Of a DNA stretch of 36,502 bases, positions 19,507 through 27,517 are shown piece by piece. The stretch is taken from assembly GCA_904379015.1 (NCBI GenBank), contig CAJFHG010000028.1, positions 1-36,502 of the forward strand. The letters are read 5' to 3'. The stretch is from Candidatus Paralachnospira caecorum. Its GTDB lineage: Bacteria; Bacillota; Clostridia; Lachnospirales; Lachnospiraceae. A program made the position numbers and the translations under genes. The notes under the pieces were generated by a model. The model did no database searches. It was not told where the DNA came from and worked only from the letters and a program-made list of their open reading frames with translations. How positions within the stretch are numbered: the first letter of the stretch is position 1; the number at the start of each line of letters is the position of its first letter.

Positions 19507-19533
19507 TTAGCACTCACCCCTTGACAGTGCTAA
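19507..19533 (+). promoter_or_regulatory. CIRCE operator (HrcA site) of hsp20
   Basis: TTAGCACTC (19507-19515), 9-bp spacer, CAGTGCTAA (19525-19533). This is the CIRCE inverted repeat TTAGCACTC-N9-GAGTGCTAA with a single mismatch in the right arm. It overlaps the -35 box, the expected geometry for HrcA repression released by heat stress. Confidence 0.92.
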
Positions 19534-19549
19534 CAATAAGTGTTATATT
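19521..19549 (+). promoter_or_regulatory. Sigma-A promoter of hsp20
   Basis: Perfect TTGACA (19521-19526), 17-bp spacer, TATATT (19544-19549). The -35 box lies inside the CIRCE element. It leaves an untranslated leader of roughly 90 nt before the hsp20 ATG. Confidence 0.88.
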
Positions 19550-19646
19550 ACACATAGAACAAAGGAAGAGGAAAGATCTTCCGGAGTTCCAATATCAAAA
19601 GTGTTTACAATCACATATGTCAGATATAAGAATGGAGGAATGATTT

Positions 19647-20090
19647 ATGTTGATGCCTAGTATTTTTGGAGAAAATTTATTTGATGAAATGATGAGCTTC
19701 CCGTGGGAACAGGAATTCTTCGGAAGAAGGGATTACGGAAAGAATGAAAAGAACCTGATGAAGACCGATGTCAAGGAAACAGACAGCACCTATGAGCTGG
19801 ATATTGATCTTCCGGGATTTAAGAAAGAGGATGTAAAGGTTGCCCTTGAGAATGGTTATCTGACCATCAGTGCCGCAAAGGGAATGAACAAGGATGAGAA
19901 AAATGAGGACGGCAAATATATCCGCCGCGAACGTTACAGCGGCAGCTGCACCAGAAGCTTTTATGTGGGCGATGCCGTGAAGGAATCCGACATTCACGCG
20001 AAATTTGAAGACGGCACCCTGAAATTGTCGGTTGCAAAGAAGGATCCGGCAGTTGAAGAAAAGAAAGGCTACATTGCAATTGAGGGATAA
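19647..20090 (+). CDS. hsp20: Small heat-shock protein, Hsp20/alpha-crystallin
   Basis: A 147-aa ATP-independent holdase chaperone. The N-terminal arm (MLMPSIFGENLFDEMMSFPW) is followed by an alpha-crystallin domain from about residue 35: YELDIDLPGFKKEDVKVALE, NGYLTISAAK, RRERYSGSCTRSFYVGD and FEDGTLKLSVAKKDP. Its size is that of Hsp18-type proteins of clostridia. GGAGG lies 8 nt before the ATG. It is a single-gene unit with a CIRCE-controlled promoter and a perfect terminator, so HrcA regulation is well supported by sequence. Confidence 0.95.
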   Translation: MLMPSIFGENLFDEMMSFPWEQEFFGRRDYGKNEKNLMKTDVKETDSTYELDIDLPGFKKEDVKVALENGYLTISAAKGMNKDEKNEDGKYIRRERYSGSCTRSFYVGDAVKESDIHAKFEDGTLKLSVAKKDPAVEEKKGYIAIEG

Positions 20091-20142
20091 TGTCATTCTG
20101 GAATGAATGAATCAATCTCAAATGATAAATCTGCTCCACGCT

Positions 20143-20172
20143 GGCCTGCGCTTTCAAGCGCAGGCCTCTTTT
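20143..20172 (+). terminator. Rho-independent terminator of hsp20
   Basis: GGCCTGCGCTT pairs perfectly (11 bp) with AAGCGCAGGCC around a 2-base loop (20143-20166), then TCTTTTATTT. Confidence 0.95.
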
Positions 20173-20220
20173 ATTTCATGGGAAACGGCGTTCCCCATTC
20201 AGCCCAACCCCTGTTCCCTC

Positions 20221-20266
20221 AAAACCCTTCGCGGGACGCGGGGACTGTCCTGTTGTTTTGCCGGGA
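20221..20266 (+). repeat. Possible fragment of a dispersed palindromic repeat
   Basis: The stretch with GCGGGACGCGGGGACTGTCC and TGTTGTTTTGCCGGG resembles, from memory, GC-rich dispersed repeats with GGGGAC/GTCCC cores seen between genes in many Lachnospiraceae, some of which are REP-like. Only one copy is visible here and no complete palindrome is formed, so the call is weak. Confidence 0.25.
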
Positions 20267-20269
20267 GAG

Positions 20270-20298
20270 TTGAGAATATAGCGGGAGTGTGGTAGGAT
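20270..20298 (+). promoter_or_regulatory. Predicted promoter of degV
   Basis: TTGAGA (20270-20275), 17-bp spacer, TAGGAT (20293-20298), about 42 nt upstream of the degV start. The -35 box is 5 of 6 and the -10 box 4 of 6 to consensus. Confidence 0.45.
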
Positions 20299-20340
20299 AG
20301 GAGATACGCAATCGCAATCAACGAAATGGAGTGGATCGAG

Positions 20341-21192
20341 ATGAATCAGATCAGAATTATCACGGACACGGCATCGGATATTACAAGAGAACAGGCGGAG
20401 GCGATGGGGGTCAGGCTGGTGCCGCTTACCATTACCTTTGGCGAGACAAAGATGGCGATGGATACGGAGGAAGATTTTCAGGCGTTTTTTGAACGGCTGT
20501 ATGAAGAGAAGGAGCTTCCCAAGACCAGCCAGCCGTCGCCCCAGCTTTATCTGAACGAATACGAGACAGCCCGGAAGAACGGAGAGGATGTGCTGGTGCT
20601 GGCTCTGTCCGGCGGACTGAGCGGGACCGTGAGGTCCGCGCGGCTGGCAAAGGAACTGAGCGGCTATGACCGGATCCGGATCATCGACACGAGGCAGGCC
20701 ATTCTGACCCAGAGAATGCTGGTGGAACGGGCCGTGAAGCGGCGCGCGGAGGGCAGAAGCGCGGAGGAGATCGAGAAAGAGCTTCTGGAGGTCCGGGACA
20801 GGATGGTTGTGTGCGGCGCGCTGGATACGCTGACCTTTCTGCGCAAGGGCGGACGGATTCCGCCGGGACTGGACATTATCGGCAATGTATTGGAATTCAA
20901 GCCGGTGATCGAGCTGAAGGACGGTGTTCTGGTGAAGCTGGGCATCGCCAGAGGACAAAAGAAAAGCCGCCAGTATCTGTACCGGGAATACGAAGCGGTA
21001 CCGGTGGACAAAGACTGGCCGGTGTACACAGGCTATACCTATGATTCCGCGGCCGGAGAATCCTTTTTCCGGGAAACAAAAGAGCGGTACCAGCTGGAAG
21101 GATGCAGGATGTATCCCGTGGGCGGCGTGATCGGGACCCATGTCGGGAAAAACTGCCTGGCGCTGGCCTTTGTGAGAGAAAGAAACAATTGA
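20341..21192 (+). CDS. degV: DegV-family fatty-acid-binding protein
   Basis: A 283-aa DegV-family protein; family members bind fatty acids, and the FakB proteins present them to the FakA kinase. The start IRIITDTASDITREQAEAMG, TSQPSPQLYLNEY, LALSGGLSGTVRSARLA and LRKGGRIPPG are typical. The ATG at 20326 has no ribosome site; the ATG at 20341 has GGAG 9 nt upstream and is chosen. No fakA-like DhaK2-domain gene is visible in the window. The gene stands alone or reads into the radical SAM gene 62 bp downstream. Confidence 0.9.
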   Translation: MNQIRIITDTASDITREQAEAMGVRLVPLTITFGETKMAMDTEEDFQAFFERLYEEKELPKTSQPSPQLYLNEYETARKNGEDVLVLALSGGLSGTVRSARLAKELSGYDRIRIIDTRQAILTQRMLVERAVKRRAEGRSAEEIEKELLEVRDRMVVCGALDTLTFLRKGGRIPPGLDIIGNVLEFKPVIELKDGVLVKLGIARGQKKSRQYLYREYEAVPVDKDWPVYTGYTYDSAAGESFFRETKERYQLEGCRMYPVGGVIGTHVGKNCLALAFVRERNN

Positions 21193-21254
21193 CGGATAAA
21201 AAACAACTGATTATAATGAGGGGAACGGACAGAGGGAGAGGGTGAGGTGCGGAA

Positions 21255-22991
21255 TTGAAGTGTCTGCTGGCCGCAATTAATGCGAAATATATCCATTCAA
21301 ATCTGGCCGTATACGATCTGAAAGCCTATGCGGAAATGAAGCTGGAGGCGGACCGGAGAAGCGGGGCGCTTCCGGAATCCGCGGAAGACTGCCGGATCGA
21401 GCTGGCCGAATATACGATCAATCATCATGCCGCGGAGATCCTGGACGATCTCTATATGAAGAACGCGGACATCCTCTGTTTTTCCTGCTATATCTGGAAT
21501 ATCGAGTATGTCAGGGTACTGGTGAAAAACTTAAAAAAGCTGAATCCTGAGACACCCATCTGGCTGGGAGGCCCGGAGGTGTCCTTTGAGTGTGAAACGC
21601 AGCTGAGAGAACTGCCGGAGGCAGACGGCATCCTGTACGGAGAGGGCGAACAGAGCTTTGCGGAGCTTCTCCTTCATTATATAAAAGGGGATCCGTTCCC
21701 GAAGGGCAGTGTTCACAGAGAGTCCGACGGCAGGATCGTGACAGAGCCGCCCGCCCGGCCTGTGGATATGGATACAATCCCGTTTGTTTACCGGGATCTG
21801 AAGGAGTTTGAAAACAGGATCATTTATTACGAGAGCAGCAGAGGCTGTCCGTTTTCCTGCAGCTACTGCCTGTCTTCCGTGGACAGACATCTGCGGTTCC
21901 GCTCCCTTTCTCTGGTGGAACAGGAGCTGGCGTTTTTTATGGAGAACCGGGCGGCGCAGGTGAAATTTGTGGACAGGACATTCAACTGCAGCAAGCCTCA
22001 CGCCATGGCAATATGGAGATGGATCCGGGATCATGACAACGGCGTGACCAATTTTCATTTTGAAATCGCTGCGGATCTTCTGGATGAAGAGGAAATCGCC
22101 CTCATCAAAACCATGAGGCCGGGGCTGATCCAGCTGGAGATCGGCATTCAGTCCGCGAATCCGAAGACCATTGAGGCGGTCCGGAGAAAAATGGATCTGA
22201 AAAAGGCCGCGGAGGCAGTCCGGAAAATCCGGGAGGGCGGGAATGTTCATCAGCATCTGGACCTGATCGCGGGCCTTCCGTGGGAAGATTACGAAAGCTT
22301 CGGGGATTCCTTCGACACGGTGTACAGAATGGAGCCCAGCCAGCTGCAGCTCGGATTCCTGAAGGTCCTGAAGGGATCGGCCATGCACCGGGAGGCGGAG
22401 CATTTCGGCATTCTGTACCAGGAAGAGCCGCCCTTTGAAGTGCTGCAGACAAGGTGGCTGTCCCACGGGGAACTGATCGCCCTGAAACGGGTGGAGGAAA
22501 TGGTGGAGAGTTTCTACAACAGCTGCCAGTTCCAGAATACCATGCGGGAGCTGCAGAAGTATTTCCGCCGTCCCTTTGAACTGTATGAGGCGTTGGGGAA
22601 CGCGTATGCGCGGCGGAGAATGGGAGAAAAAAAGCATGCCAGAAGCGCGCTCTATGAGTTTGTTCTGGAGTTCGCGGCGGAGGAGATCCCGGAACAGAAG
22701 GAACGGTTCCGCCAGCTTCTGACGCTGGATTACTATCTGAGAGAAAACGCCAGAAAGCGTCCTGATTTCGCGCTGCCGGAGGAAGCGTTCCGGGAGGAAG
22801 CAAAACAGCTGTGCCGGGAATGGTTTCCGGACATTCCGGTCAGGCAGCTTCTCCGGGAAAAGCATGTGGAGATGTTTGACCGACCCTTTACGGCGGAAAG
22901 ACAGTTCTGGCTGTTTGATTATGAGAACAGAGATGCCCTGACAGGCAATGCGTCTGTCAGACAGCTGAAACAGAAGGAGCAGATGTTATGA
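21255..22991 (+). CDS. B12-binding-domain radical SAM protein, DUF4080 type
   Basis: A 578-aa protein. Residues about 1-140 form a cobalamin-binding-type domain (LLAAINAKYIHSNLAVYDLK; PETPIWLGGPEVSFE). The radical SAM core follows, with the cluster-binding C198-x3-C202-x2-C205 in SSRGCPFSCSYCLSS. The C-terminal part (from about residue 380) matches the DUF4080 pattern in length and composition. The reaction is unknown; members are frequent in clostridia. The start is TTG at 21255, which opens with a family-like KCLLAAINAKY. Its stop overlaps the ATG of a 35-residue membrane peptide (ATGA), and that peptide's ribosome site lies within this gene, so the two are co-translated. Confidence 0.88.
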   Translation: MKCLLAAINAKYIHSNLAVYDLKAYAEMKLEADRRSGALPESAEDCRIELAEYTINHHAAEILDDLYMKNADILCFSCYIWNIEYVRVLVKNLKKLNPETPIWLGGPEVSFECETQLRELPEADGILYGEGEQSFAELLLHYIKGDPFPKGSVHRESDGRIVTEPPARPVDMDTIPFVYRDLKEFENRIIYYESSRGCPFSCSYCLSSVDRHLRFRSLSLVEQELAFFMENRAAQVKFVDRTFNCSKPHAMAIWRWIRDHDNGVTNFHFEIAADLLDEEEIALIKTMRPGLIQLEIGIQSANPKTIEAVRRKMDLKKAAEAVRKIREGGNVHQHLDLIAGLPWEDYESFGDSFDTVYRMEPSQLQLGFLKVLKGSAMHREAEHFGILYQEEPPFEVLQTRWLSHGELIALKRVEEMVESFYNSCQFQNTMRELQKYFRRPFELYEALGNAYARRRMGEKKHARSALYEFVLEFAAEEIPEQKERFRQLLTLDYYLRENARKRPDFALPEEAFREEAKQLCREWFPDIPVRQLLREKHVEMFDRPFTAERQFWLFDYENRDALTGNASVRQLKQKEQML

Positions 22992-23095
22992 TCAATATGA
23001 GAAAAGAGAAAACAAGAAGGATCCTGATCGGAGTGCTGGCGCTTGTCCTGATCCTGGCCATGGTCGTGCCTCTGGTGCTCAGCGCGGTCCTGTAA
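22988..23095 (+). CDS. Tiny single-pass membrane peptide (35 aa)
   Basis: A 35-residue product: a basic N-terminus (MINMRKEKTRR) followed by one uninterrupted hydrophobic helix (ILIGVLALVLILAMVVPLVL) and a short end. AAGGAG lies 7 nt before the ATG, which overlaps the stop of the radical SAM gene by ATGA. Together these strongly favour real translation. It could be a small membrane regulator or a bare type II anchor; function unknown. A promoter for the next gene follows at 23141, so it closes the radical SAM unit. Confidence 0.7.
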   Translation: MINMRKEKTRRILIGVLALVLILAMVVPLVLSAVL

Positions 23096-23140
23096 AACGC
23101 AGGAAAATATTGCAATACTTTTAAGATTCTATGACTGTGC

Positions 23141-23168
23141 TTGAAAAAGCCGGCAAAGATGTTATAAT
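23141..23168 (+). promoter_or_regulatory. Sigma-A promoter of the vanW-like gene
   Basis: TTGAAA (23141-23146), 16-bp spacer, perfect TATAAT (23163-23168), about 50 nt before the ATG at 23219. Confidence 0.75.
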
Positions 23169-23218
23169 GGGCAGGTAGAGCTATCAGTGTGTATATTTTG
23201 AAGGAAGGGAACTGATAT

Positions 23219-24889
23219 ATGAAAAAAAAATGCGCGCTTTTGCTGGCGTTTGTACTCACGGCCGGTACGCTGATGCCGGGGATCGCATTCGCCGCAGAGG
23301 AAAGCGGAGGGACGGAGGAGACGACAGTTTCTTCTGAAGAGTCTTCTTCGGAGAGTGAGAACGGGACGGCAGCGGGAACAGAGGAAACTGCCGGAACGAC
23401 AGACCAGGATCCGAGAGAAGCTCTGAGTGAGGCAATGGAAACGAACGGTCTGGACGCGGACGCGGTGATCGCGGATGGCGTATGGATCGATACTGTGGAT
23501 GTCAGCGGGATGACTGCTGAGCAGGCACTGGAGGCAGTGCTCGCGTATGTGGACAGCCTTGGCAGCAAGGTTCTGACCCTGACTCTGGAGGGCGCCGACG
23601 GAGTGGCGCCGCTGCAGGTTCCTGTATCCCAGCTGGGACTGAAGACACAGGGACTGGCGGAAGTCATTATGGAAGCGGTGACCCTTGGAAAGAGCGGGAG
23701 CCTGATCGCCCGCTATAAGGCAATCAAAGATCTGGAGGTCAGCAGCGTGAATTATGAGCTGACGCTCAGTGTGGACGAAGCTGCTGTCAGCAGCTTTGTG
23801 TCGGAACAGACCTCGGCCCTGGCAGTAGAGCCGGTGAACGCCGAGCTCACCAGGACAAGCAGCGGATTTGAGGTAAGCCAGAGCCAGAGCGGAATCGCCG
23901 TGGATACGGCCGCCACGACAGCGTCCATCATGTCCGCCATGGCAAACTGGAATAAGGAAGACGTGACGGTGACGGCGACGGCTCAGGTGACGCAGCCGGA
24001 GCGGACGACAGAGATGCTGTCCCAGATTCAGGACAGCCTGGGAAGCTTTTCCACAGAGACAAGCTCGCCCACCAGCGGAAGAATGCAGAACCTGCGCAGA
24101 GGCGTCGAGCTGACGACCGGGGTTTTGATCATGCCGGGAGAGAGCTGGTCCATGCACAGCGCGCTTTCTCCGTTTTCGGCAGAAAACGGATATACTCAGC
24201 AGGTGGCCTACAGCAACGGCGGTTATGTTCAGGAGTACGGCGGCGGCATCTGCCAGCTGGCTACGACTTTGTATAACGCGGCGCTCCTGTCGGAGATCAA
24301 TATCAGCAAGCGCTCCAACCACTCCATGGTTGTGAATTATACGGACTGGGGACTGGATGCCACGATCAACGACAGCGGATCCAAGGATCTGGAGCTGACC
24401 AATGATTTTGACTTCCCTGTCTATATTGAGGCGTCTGTGACCAGCGGCGGAACGGTTACGTATACGATCTGGGGCAAGGAGACGAGACCGGCCAACAGGA
24501 CTTTGAAATTTTATGGTGTTACCATCGAACAGGTAGAGTCGGGAACAGAAGAAACCGTAGATCCCAGCCTGGCGCCGGGAGAGCGTGTGGTAGATCAGTC
24601 CTCTTATCCGAAAGTGACGGCTCAGGCATACAAGGAGATCTATGTGGATGGAGTCCTTCAGGAAAAGATCCTGCTCCATACCGATAAATACAGAGCTTCA
24701 CCGGCTAAGGTGAGGGTAGGCCCGGCCGCGGCGGAGACGGCAGCGCCGACCGATACGACAGCGCCGTCGGAACCCTCCTCGGAGACAGCGGCAACGGATC
24801 CTGCCGCGACAGCGCCCAGCGATACGTCGCAGGCGCCGGCGACAGATCCCACGGTGCCCTCTTCATCGGATACTCAGGCAGCACAGTAA
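23219..24889 (+). CDS. Secreted VanW-family protein
   Basis: A 556-aa exported protein. A signal peptide (MKKKCALLLAFVLTAGTLMP, cleavage near IAFAAEE) precedes a Ser/Glu/Thr-rich linker, two peptidoglycan-binding-4-like regions (about residues 75-255) and a VanW domain (about 275-420) with MPGESWSMHSALSPFSAENG, YVQEYGGGICQLATTLYNAA and NDFDFPVYIEA. A G5-like segment follows (about 425-500), then a tail rich in Ala, Thr, Ser and Pro (about 505-556) typical of wall-spanning linkers. There is no LPxTG. VanW-type proteins occur widely in spore formers without vancomycin resistance; a cell-wall role is inferred. It is a single-gene unit with its own promoter and terminator. Confidence 0.88.
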   Translation: MKKKCALLLAFVLTAGTLMPGIAFAAEESGGTEETTVSSEESSSESENGTAAGTEETAGTTDQDPREALSEAMETNGLDADAVIADGVWIDTVDVSGMTAEQALEAVLAYVDSLGSKVLTLTLEGADGVAPLQVPVSQLGLKTQGLAEVIMEAVTLGKSGSLIARYKAIKDLEVSSVNYELTLSVDEAAVSSFVSEQTSALAVEPVNAELTRTSSGFEVSQSQSGIAVDTAATTASIMSAMANWNKEDVTVTATAQVTQPERTTEMLSQIQDSLGSFSTETSSPTSGRMQNLRRGVELTTGVLIMPGESWSMHSALSPFSAENGYTQQVAYSNGGYVQEYGGGICQLATTLYNAALLSEINISKRSNHSMVVNYTDWGLDATINDSGSKDLELTNDFDFPVYIEASVTSGGTVTYTIWGKETRPANRTLKFYGVTIEQVESGTEETVDPSLAPGERVVDQSSYPKVTAQAYKEIYVDGVLQEKILLHTDKYRASPAKVRVGPAAAETAAPTDTTAPSEPSSETAATDPAATAPSDTSQAPATDPTVPSSSDTQAAQ

Positions 24890-24900
24890 ACAGGAAATAC

Positions 24901-24941
24901 AGAGAGGCTTCGTTTGAGAGAGAACGGAACCTCTCTTTTTT
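24901..24941 (+). terminator. Rho-independent terminator of the vanW-like gene
   Basis: AGAGAGGCTTCGTT pairs with AACGGAACCTCTCT (24923-24936 region) with a few mismatches around a purine loop, followed by a run of T to 24941. Confidence 0.8.
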
Positions 24942-24977
24942 CTGAGAGATTTTCTGGATAAGGAAGGATCATACGGA

Positions 24978-25553
24978 ATGGAAAACAGAAAGCAGTCAGA
25001 AACGAGACCGGCGGCGAGGCCGGGCCAGGATATTGTCATAACCGGCCACATTGGCATTGGCGGAGCGATCCAGGCCGTCCGGGAAAGGCGGGAAATCCTG
25101 AGACAGACACTGCCGGAAGCGCTTCTGGAGACGGCGGAGGGCTTCGGAAGAGATCTGGAGCGGCGGACACTGCCCCTGGAACAGACAGACAGGATGACGG
25201 TCCGGGAGGTGAAAGAGGGCGGCATTTTCACCGCGCTTTGGGATCTGGCCCGGGAAGACGGCGTGGGACTTACCGTGTATCTGAAAAACATTCCGGTGCG
25301 CCAGGAAACCATTGAGATCTGCGAGGTACTGGACCTGAATCCCTATGAGCTGTTATCCGGCGGCTGCTTTCTTGTGACCTCGGACAACGGAAATGATGTG
25401 ATTCTCGCGCTGGAGCAGCAGGGAATCCGCGGGACGTTCGCGGGAAAGGTGACGGACAGCCATGACAAGGTGATCCGGAACGGGGACAGCTGCCGGTATC
25501 TGAACAGACCCGGACGGGATGAAATATGGAAATTGGAAAAGGGGGATGCGTGA
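24978..25553 (+). CDS. AIR-synthase-related protein, C-terminal domain only
   Basis: A 191-aa protein resembling the C-terminal half of the PurM/HypE/SelD superfamily: DIVITGHIGIGGAIQAVRER near the start, then REVKEGGIFTALWDLAREDG and RQETIEICEVLDLNPYELLS, ending with GTFAGKVTD. The usual N-terminal ATP-binding half is missing and replaced by about 15 basic/polar residues, so ATP-dependent catalysis is doubtful. It starts at ATG 24978 with AAGGAAGG upstream and ends 1 nt before trmL, with which it is co-transcribed. A HypE or thiamine-type function cannot be inferred; no hydrogenase genes are in view. Confidence 0.8.
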   Translation: MENRKQSETRPAARPGQDIVITGHIGIGGAIQAVRERREILRQTLPEALLETAEGFGRDLERRTLPLEQTDRMTVREVKEGGIFTALWDLAREDGVGLTVYLKNIPVRQETIEICEVLDLNPYELLSGGCFLVTSDNGNDVILALEQQGIRGTFAGKVTDSHDKVIRNGDSCRYLNRPGRDEIWKLEKGDA

Positions 25554-25554
25554 G

Positions 25555-26055
25555 ATGATGAATATTGTACTGCTGGAGCCGGAAATGCCGGCCAATACGG
25601 GAAATATCGGAAGGACCTGTGTGGCGACGGGAAGCCGCCTTCATCTGATCGAGCCTCTGGGCTTTAAGATCAATGAAAAATCCTTAAAACGCGCCGGACT
25701 GGATTACTGGAACAGTCTGGATGTGACGGTATATGACAATTATGAGGATTTCCTGGAAGAAAATCCCCGGGCCAGAGAACGGCTTTATATGGCGACCACA
25801 AAGGGACTCAATGTGTACACGGAGGTATCCTATGAGCCGGACGCCTATATCATGTTCGGGAAGGAAAGCGCGGGAATACCGGAAGAGATCCTGGCGGCGC
25901 ATAAGGACACAGCCGTGAGGATTCCCATGATCGGGGAGATCCGTTCTCTGAACCTGGCCAATTCGGTGGCCGTGGTCCTGTATGAAGCGCTCCGGCAGCA
26001 GGGATTCGGCGGAATGACGCTGCAGGGGAAGCTGCGCAGCCGCGACTGGCAGTGA
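25555..26055 (+). CDS. trmL: tRNA (cytidine(34)-2'-O)-methyltransferase TrmL
   Basis: A 166-aa SPOUT-fold methyltransferase, acting on the wobble base of tRNA-Leu isoacceptors in the TrmL family. MNIVLLEPEMPANTGNIGRT, LIEPLGFKI, MFGKESAGIPEEIL and RIPMIGEIRSLNLANSVAVV are the characteristic blocks. ATG at 25555 (MMNIVLL) is 9 nt from GGGGG; ATG at 25558 is 12 nt away, so the first is used with some doubt. It follows the AIR-synthase-like gene directly and faces the histidine kinase gene, with 31 bp between their ends. Confidence 0.93.
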   Translation: MMNIVLLEPEMPANTGNIGRTCVATGSRLHLIEPLGFKINEKSLKRAGLDYWNSLDVTVYDNYEDFLEENPRARERLYMATTKGLNVYTEVSYEPDAYIMFGKESAGIPEEILAAHKDTAVRIPMIGEIRSLNLANSVAVVLYEALRQQGFGGMTLQGKLRSRDWQ

Positions 26056-26086
26056 CCGGAGCGCGCCGGACAGGGAAGGGGGTTCT

Positions 26087-27517
26087 CTATCCGATTCCGC
26101 GGGAAGTCTGATTCTGAGCGCTGGCCTTGGGCAGAGAAAAGATAAATTCCGTACCGACCCCCTCTGTGCTGATCACATCGATGTTTTCATTATGAGAGGC
26201 GATGATCTCTTTTGTGATGGACAGTCCGAGTCCGGTTCCGCTCTTGTCCTTTCCCCGTGAGGAATCCGATTTGTAAAAACGGTTCCAGATTTTTTTCTGG
26301 CTTTCCCTGGGAATGCCGATCCCGCTGTCCTTGACTGAAGTGAAGATCTTTTCGTGGCGTTCATACGTCTCGATCCAGATCGTGGAATTGGGATGGGAAA
26401 ATTTGATGGCGTTGTCCACCAGATTATAAAGAACCTGCTGGATCTTTCCCATATCTGCCTGCACATAGAAGCAGCGTTCTGAAAAAATCAGGTCGAAATT
26501 CAGGTTTTTCGGTTTGCAGATGCCTTCAAAGGCCGCCACGGTGTTGCGGATCACCTGATTGATGTCAAAGGTGGTGATATCCAGCAGATTTCCTTTGGAA
26601 TCCAGGGACTGGAGGGCCAGCGTGCTGCTGGTGAGCTTGGTCAGGCGCTCGGTTTCGGAGATGACCAGCTTCATATATTTTTCATGGAGCTCCGGCGGGA
26701 TGGTGCCGTCGATCATGGCCTCCAGGTAGCCCTTGATGGAGGTGAGAGGAGAACGGAAGTCATGGGACACATTGGAAATGAATTTCCGCTGATCCTCTTC
26801 TTTATTGTTGAGCTCCAGCGCCATATAATTGAGGGTGTCGGCCAGATAGCCGATTTCATCCTCGGAATGGAGCTTCAGACTGTACTTCAGATTTCCGGCG
26901 GCGAACTCGTTGGCCGCGGTGGTGATCTGCTTGATGGGCTGGAAGATACAGGTATGGAAAATCCAGAGAATCACCAGCGAGATCAGAAAAATGATGAGAA
27001 AGGTGATGTAGATGATATTCAGGATCTGATCCCGTATCTCGCAGATGCTGGATATGGGCTGATGCAGCACCACGTAGCCGTAGGTGCTGAAATTGGCAGA
27101 GATCGGCGCGGTGACGCTGAGCATGGATTCATCAAACAGATGATAATAATCACCGATGACATAGCGGCCCCGGCCCTGGGCGGAGGGATCGAAGTCTTTG
27201 ATCACGGTTCCCGCGGCGGTCCCGTCGCTTCTGTAAACGATGGTGCCGTTCATGTCTATGATCCAGATATCCGCGTCAAAATAAGACCCGATGGAAGAAA
27301 GCTGCGGGCCGAGGGATTCAAAATTGATGTCAGAGCCGGAATATCTCTGGCGGCAGGTATCCGCGATCATATTGGCTTCATTGTAAAGCTGGTCGGCTTT
27401 GTCCTCCTCCAGATAACGGAGCGTCATATTGGAGGAGAAAAAGGCGATGGTGATGAAGCCGAGAACGGCAAAAAGCAGATAGCCGAACAGAACCTTCACA
27501 TAAAGGGAAATTCTCAT
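26087..27517 (-). CDS. Sensor histidine kinase with HAMP domain
   Basis: A 476-aa membrane kinase. Transmembrane helices lie at about residues 8-29 and 163-187, enclosing an extracytoplasmic sensor domain of about 130 residues (with WIIDMNGTIVYRSDG, a Cache/PAS-like beta segment). HAMP follows (about 188-240), then HisKA with phospho-acceptor H252 in NVSHDFRSPLTSIKGYLEA, and HATPase_c with YNLVDNAIKFS, DSGIGIPRE and GTGLGLSI. Every catalytic box is intact. The ATG overlaps the response-regulator stop by 4 nt, so they are coupled. The architecture fits a ResE/PhoR-like sensor; the signal is unknown. Confidence 0.93.
   Translation of the reverse strand: MRISLYVKVLFGYLLFAVLGFITIAFFSSNMTLRYLEEDKADQLYNEANMIADTCRQRYSGSDINFESLGPQLSSIGSYFDADIWIIDMNGTIVYRSDGTAAGTVIKDFDPSAQGRGRYVIGDYYHLFDESMLSVTAPISANFSTYGYVVLHQPISSICEIRDQILNIIYITFLIIFLISLVILWIFHTCIFQPIKQITTAANEFAAGNLKYSLKLHSEDEIGYLADTLNYMALELNNKEEDQRKFISNVSHDFRSPLTSIKGYLEAMIDGTIPPELHEKYMKLVISETERLTKLTSSTLALQSLDSKGNLLDITTFDINQVIRNTVAAFEGICKPKNLNFDLIFSERCFYVQADMGKIQQVLYNLVDNAIKFSHPNSTIWIETYERHEKIFTSVKDSGIGIPRESQKKIWNRFYKSDSSRGKDKSGTGLGLSITKEIIASHNENIDVISTEGVGTEFIFSLPKASAQNQTSRGIG

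Noticed and set aside
19428-19643. 71-codon plus-strand frame before hsp20
   Set aside because: It reads straight through the CIRCE element and promoter of hsp20 and lacks a ribosome site.
21531-22865. Minus-strand open frame (444 codons) over the radical SAM gene
   Set aside because: It is antisense to a gene with an intact radical SAM motif, and has no motif of its own.
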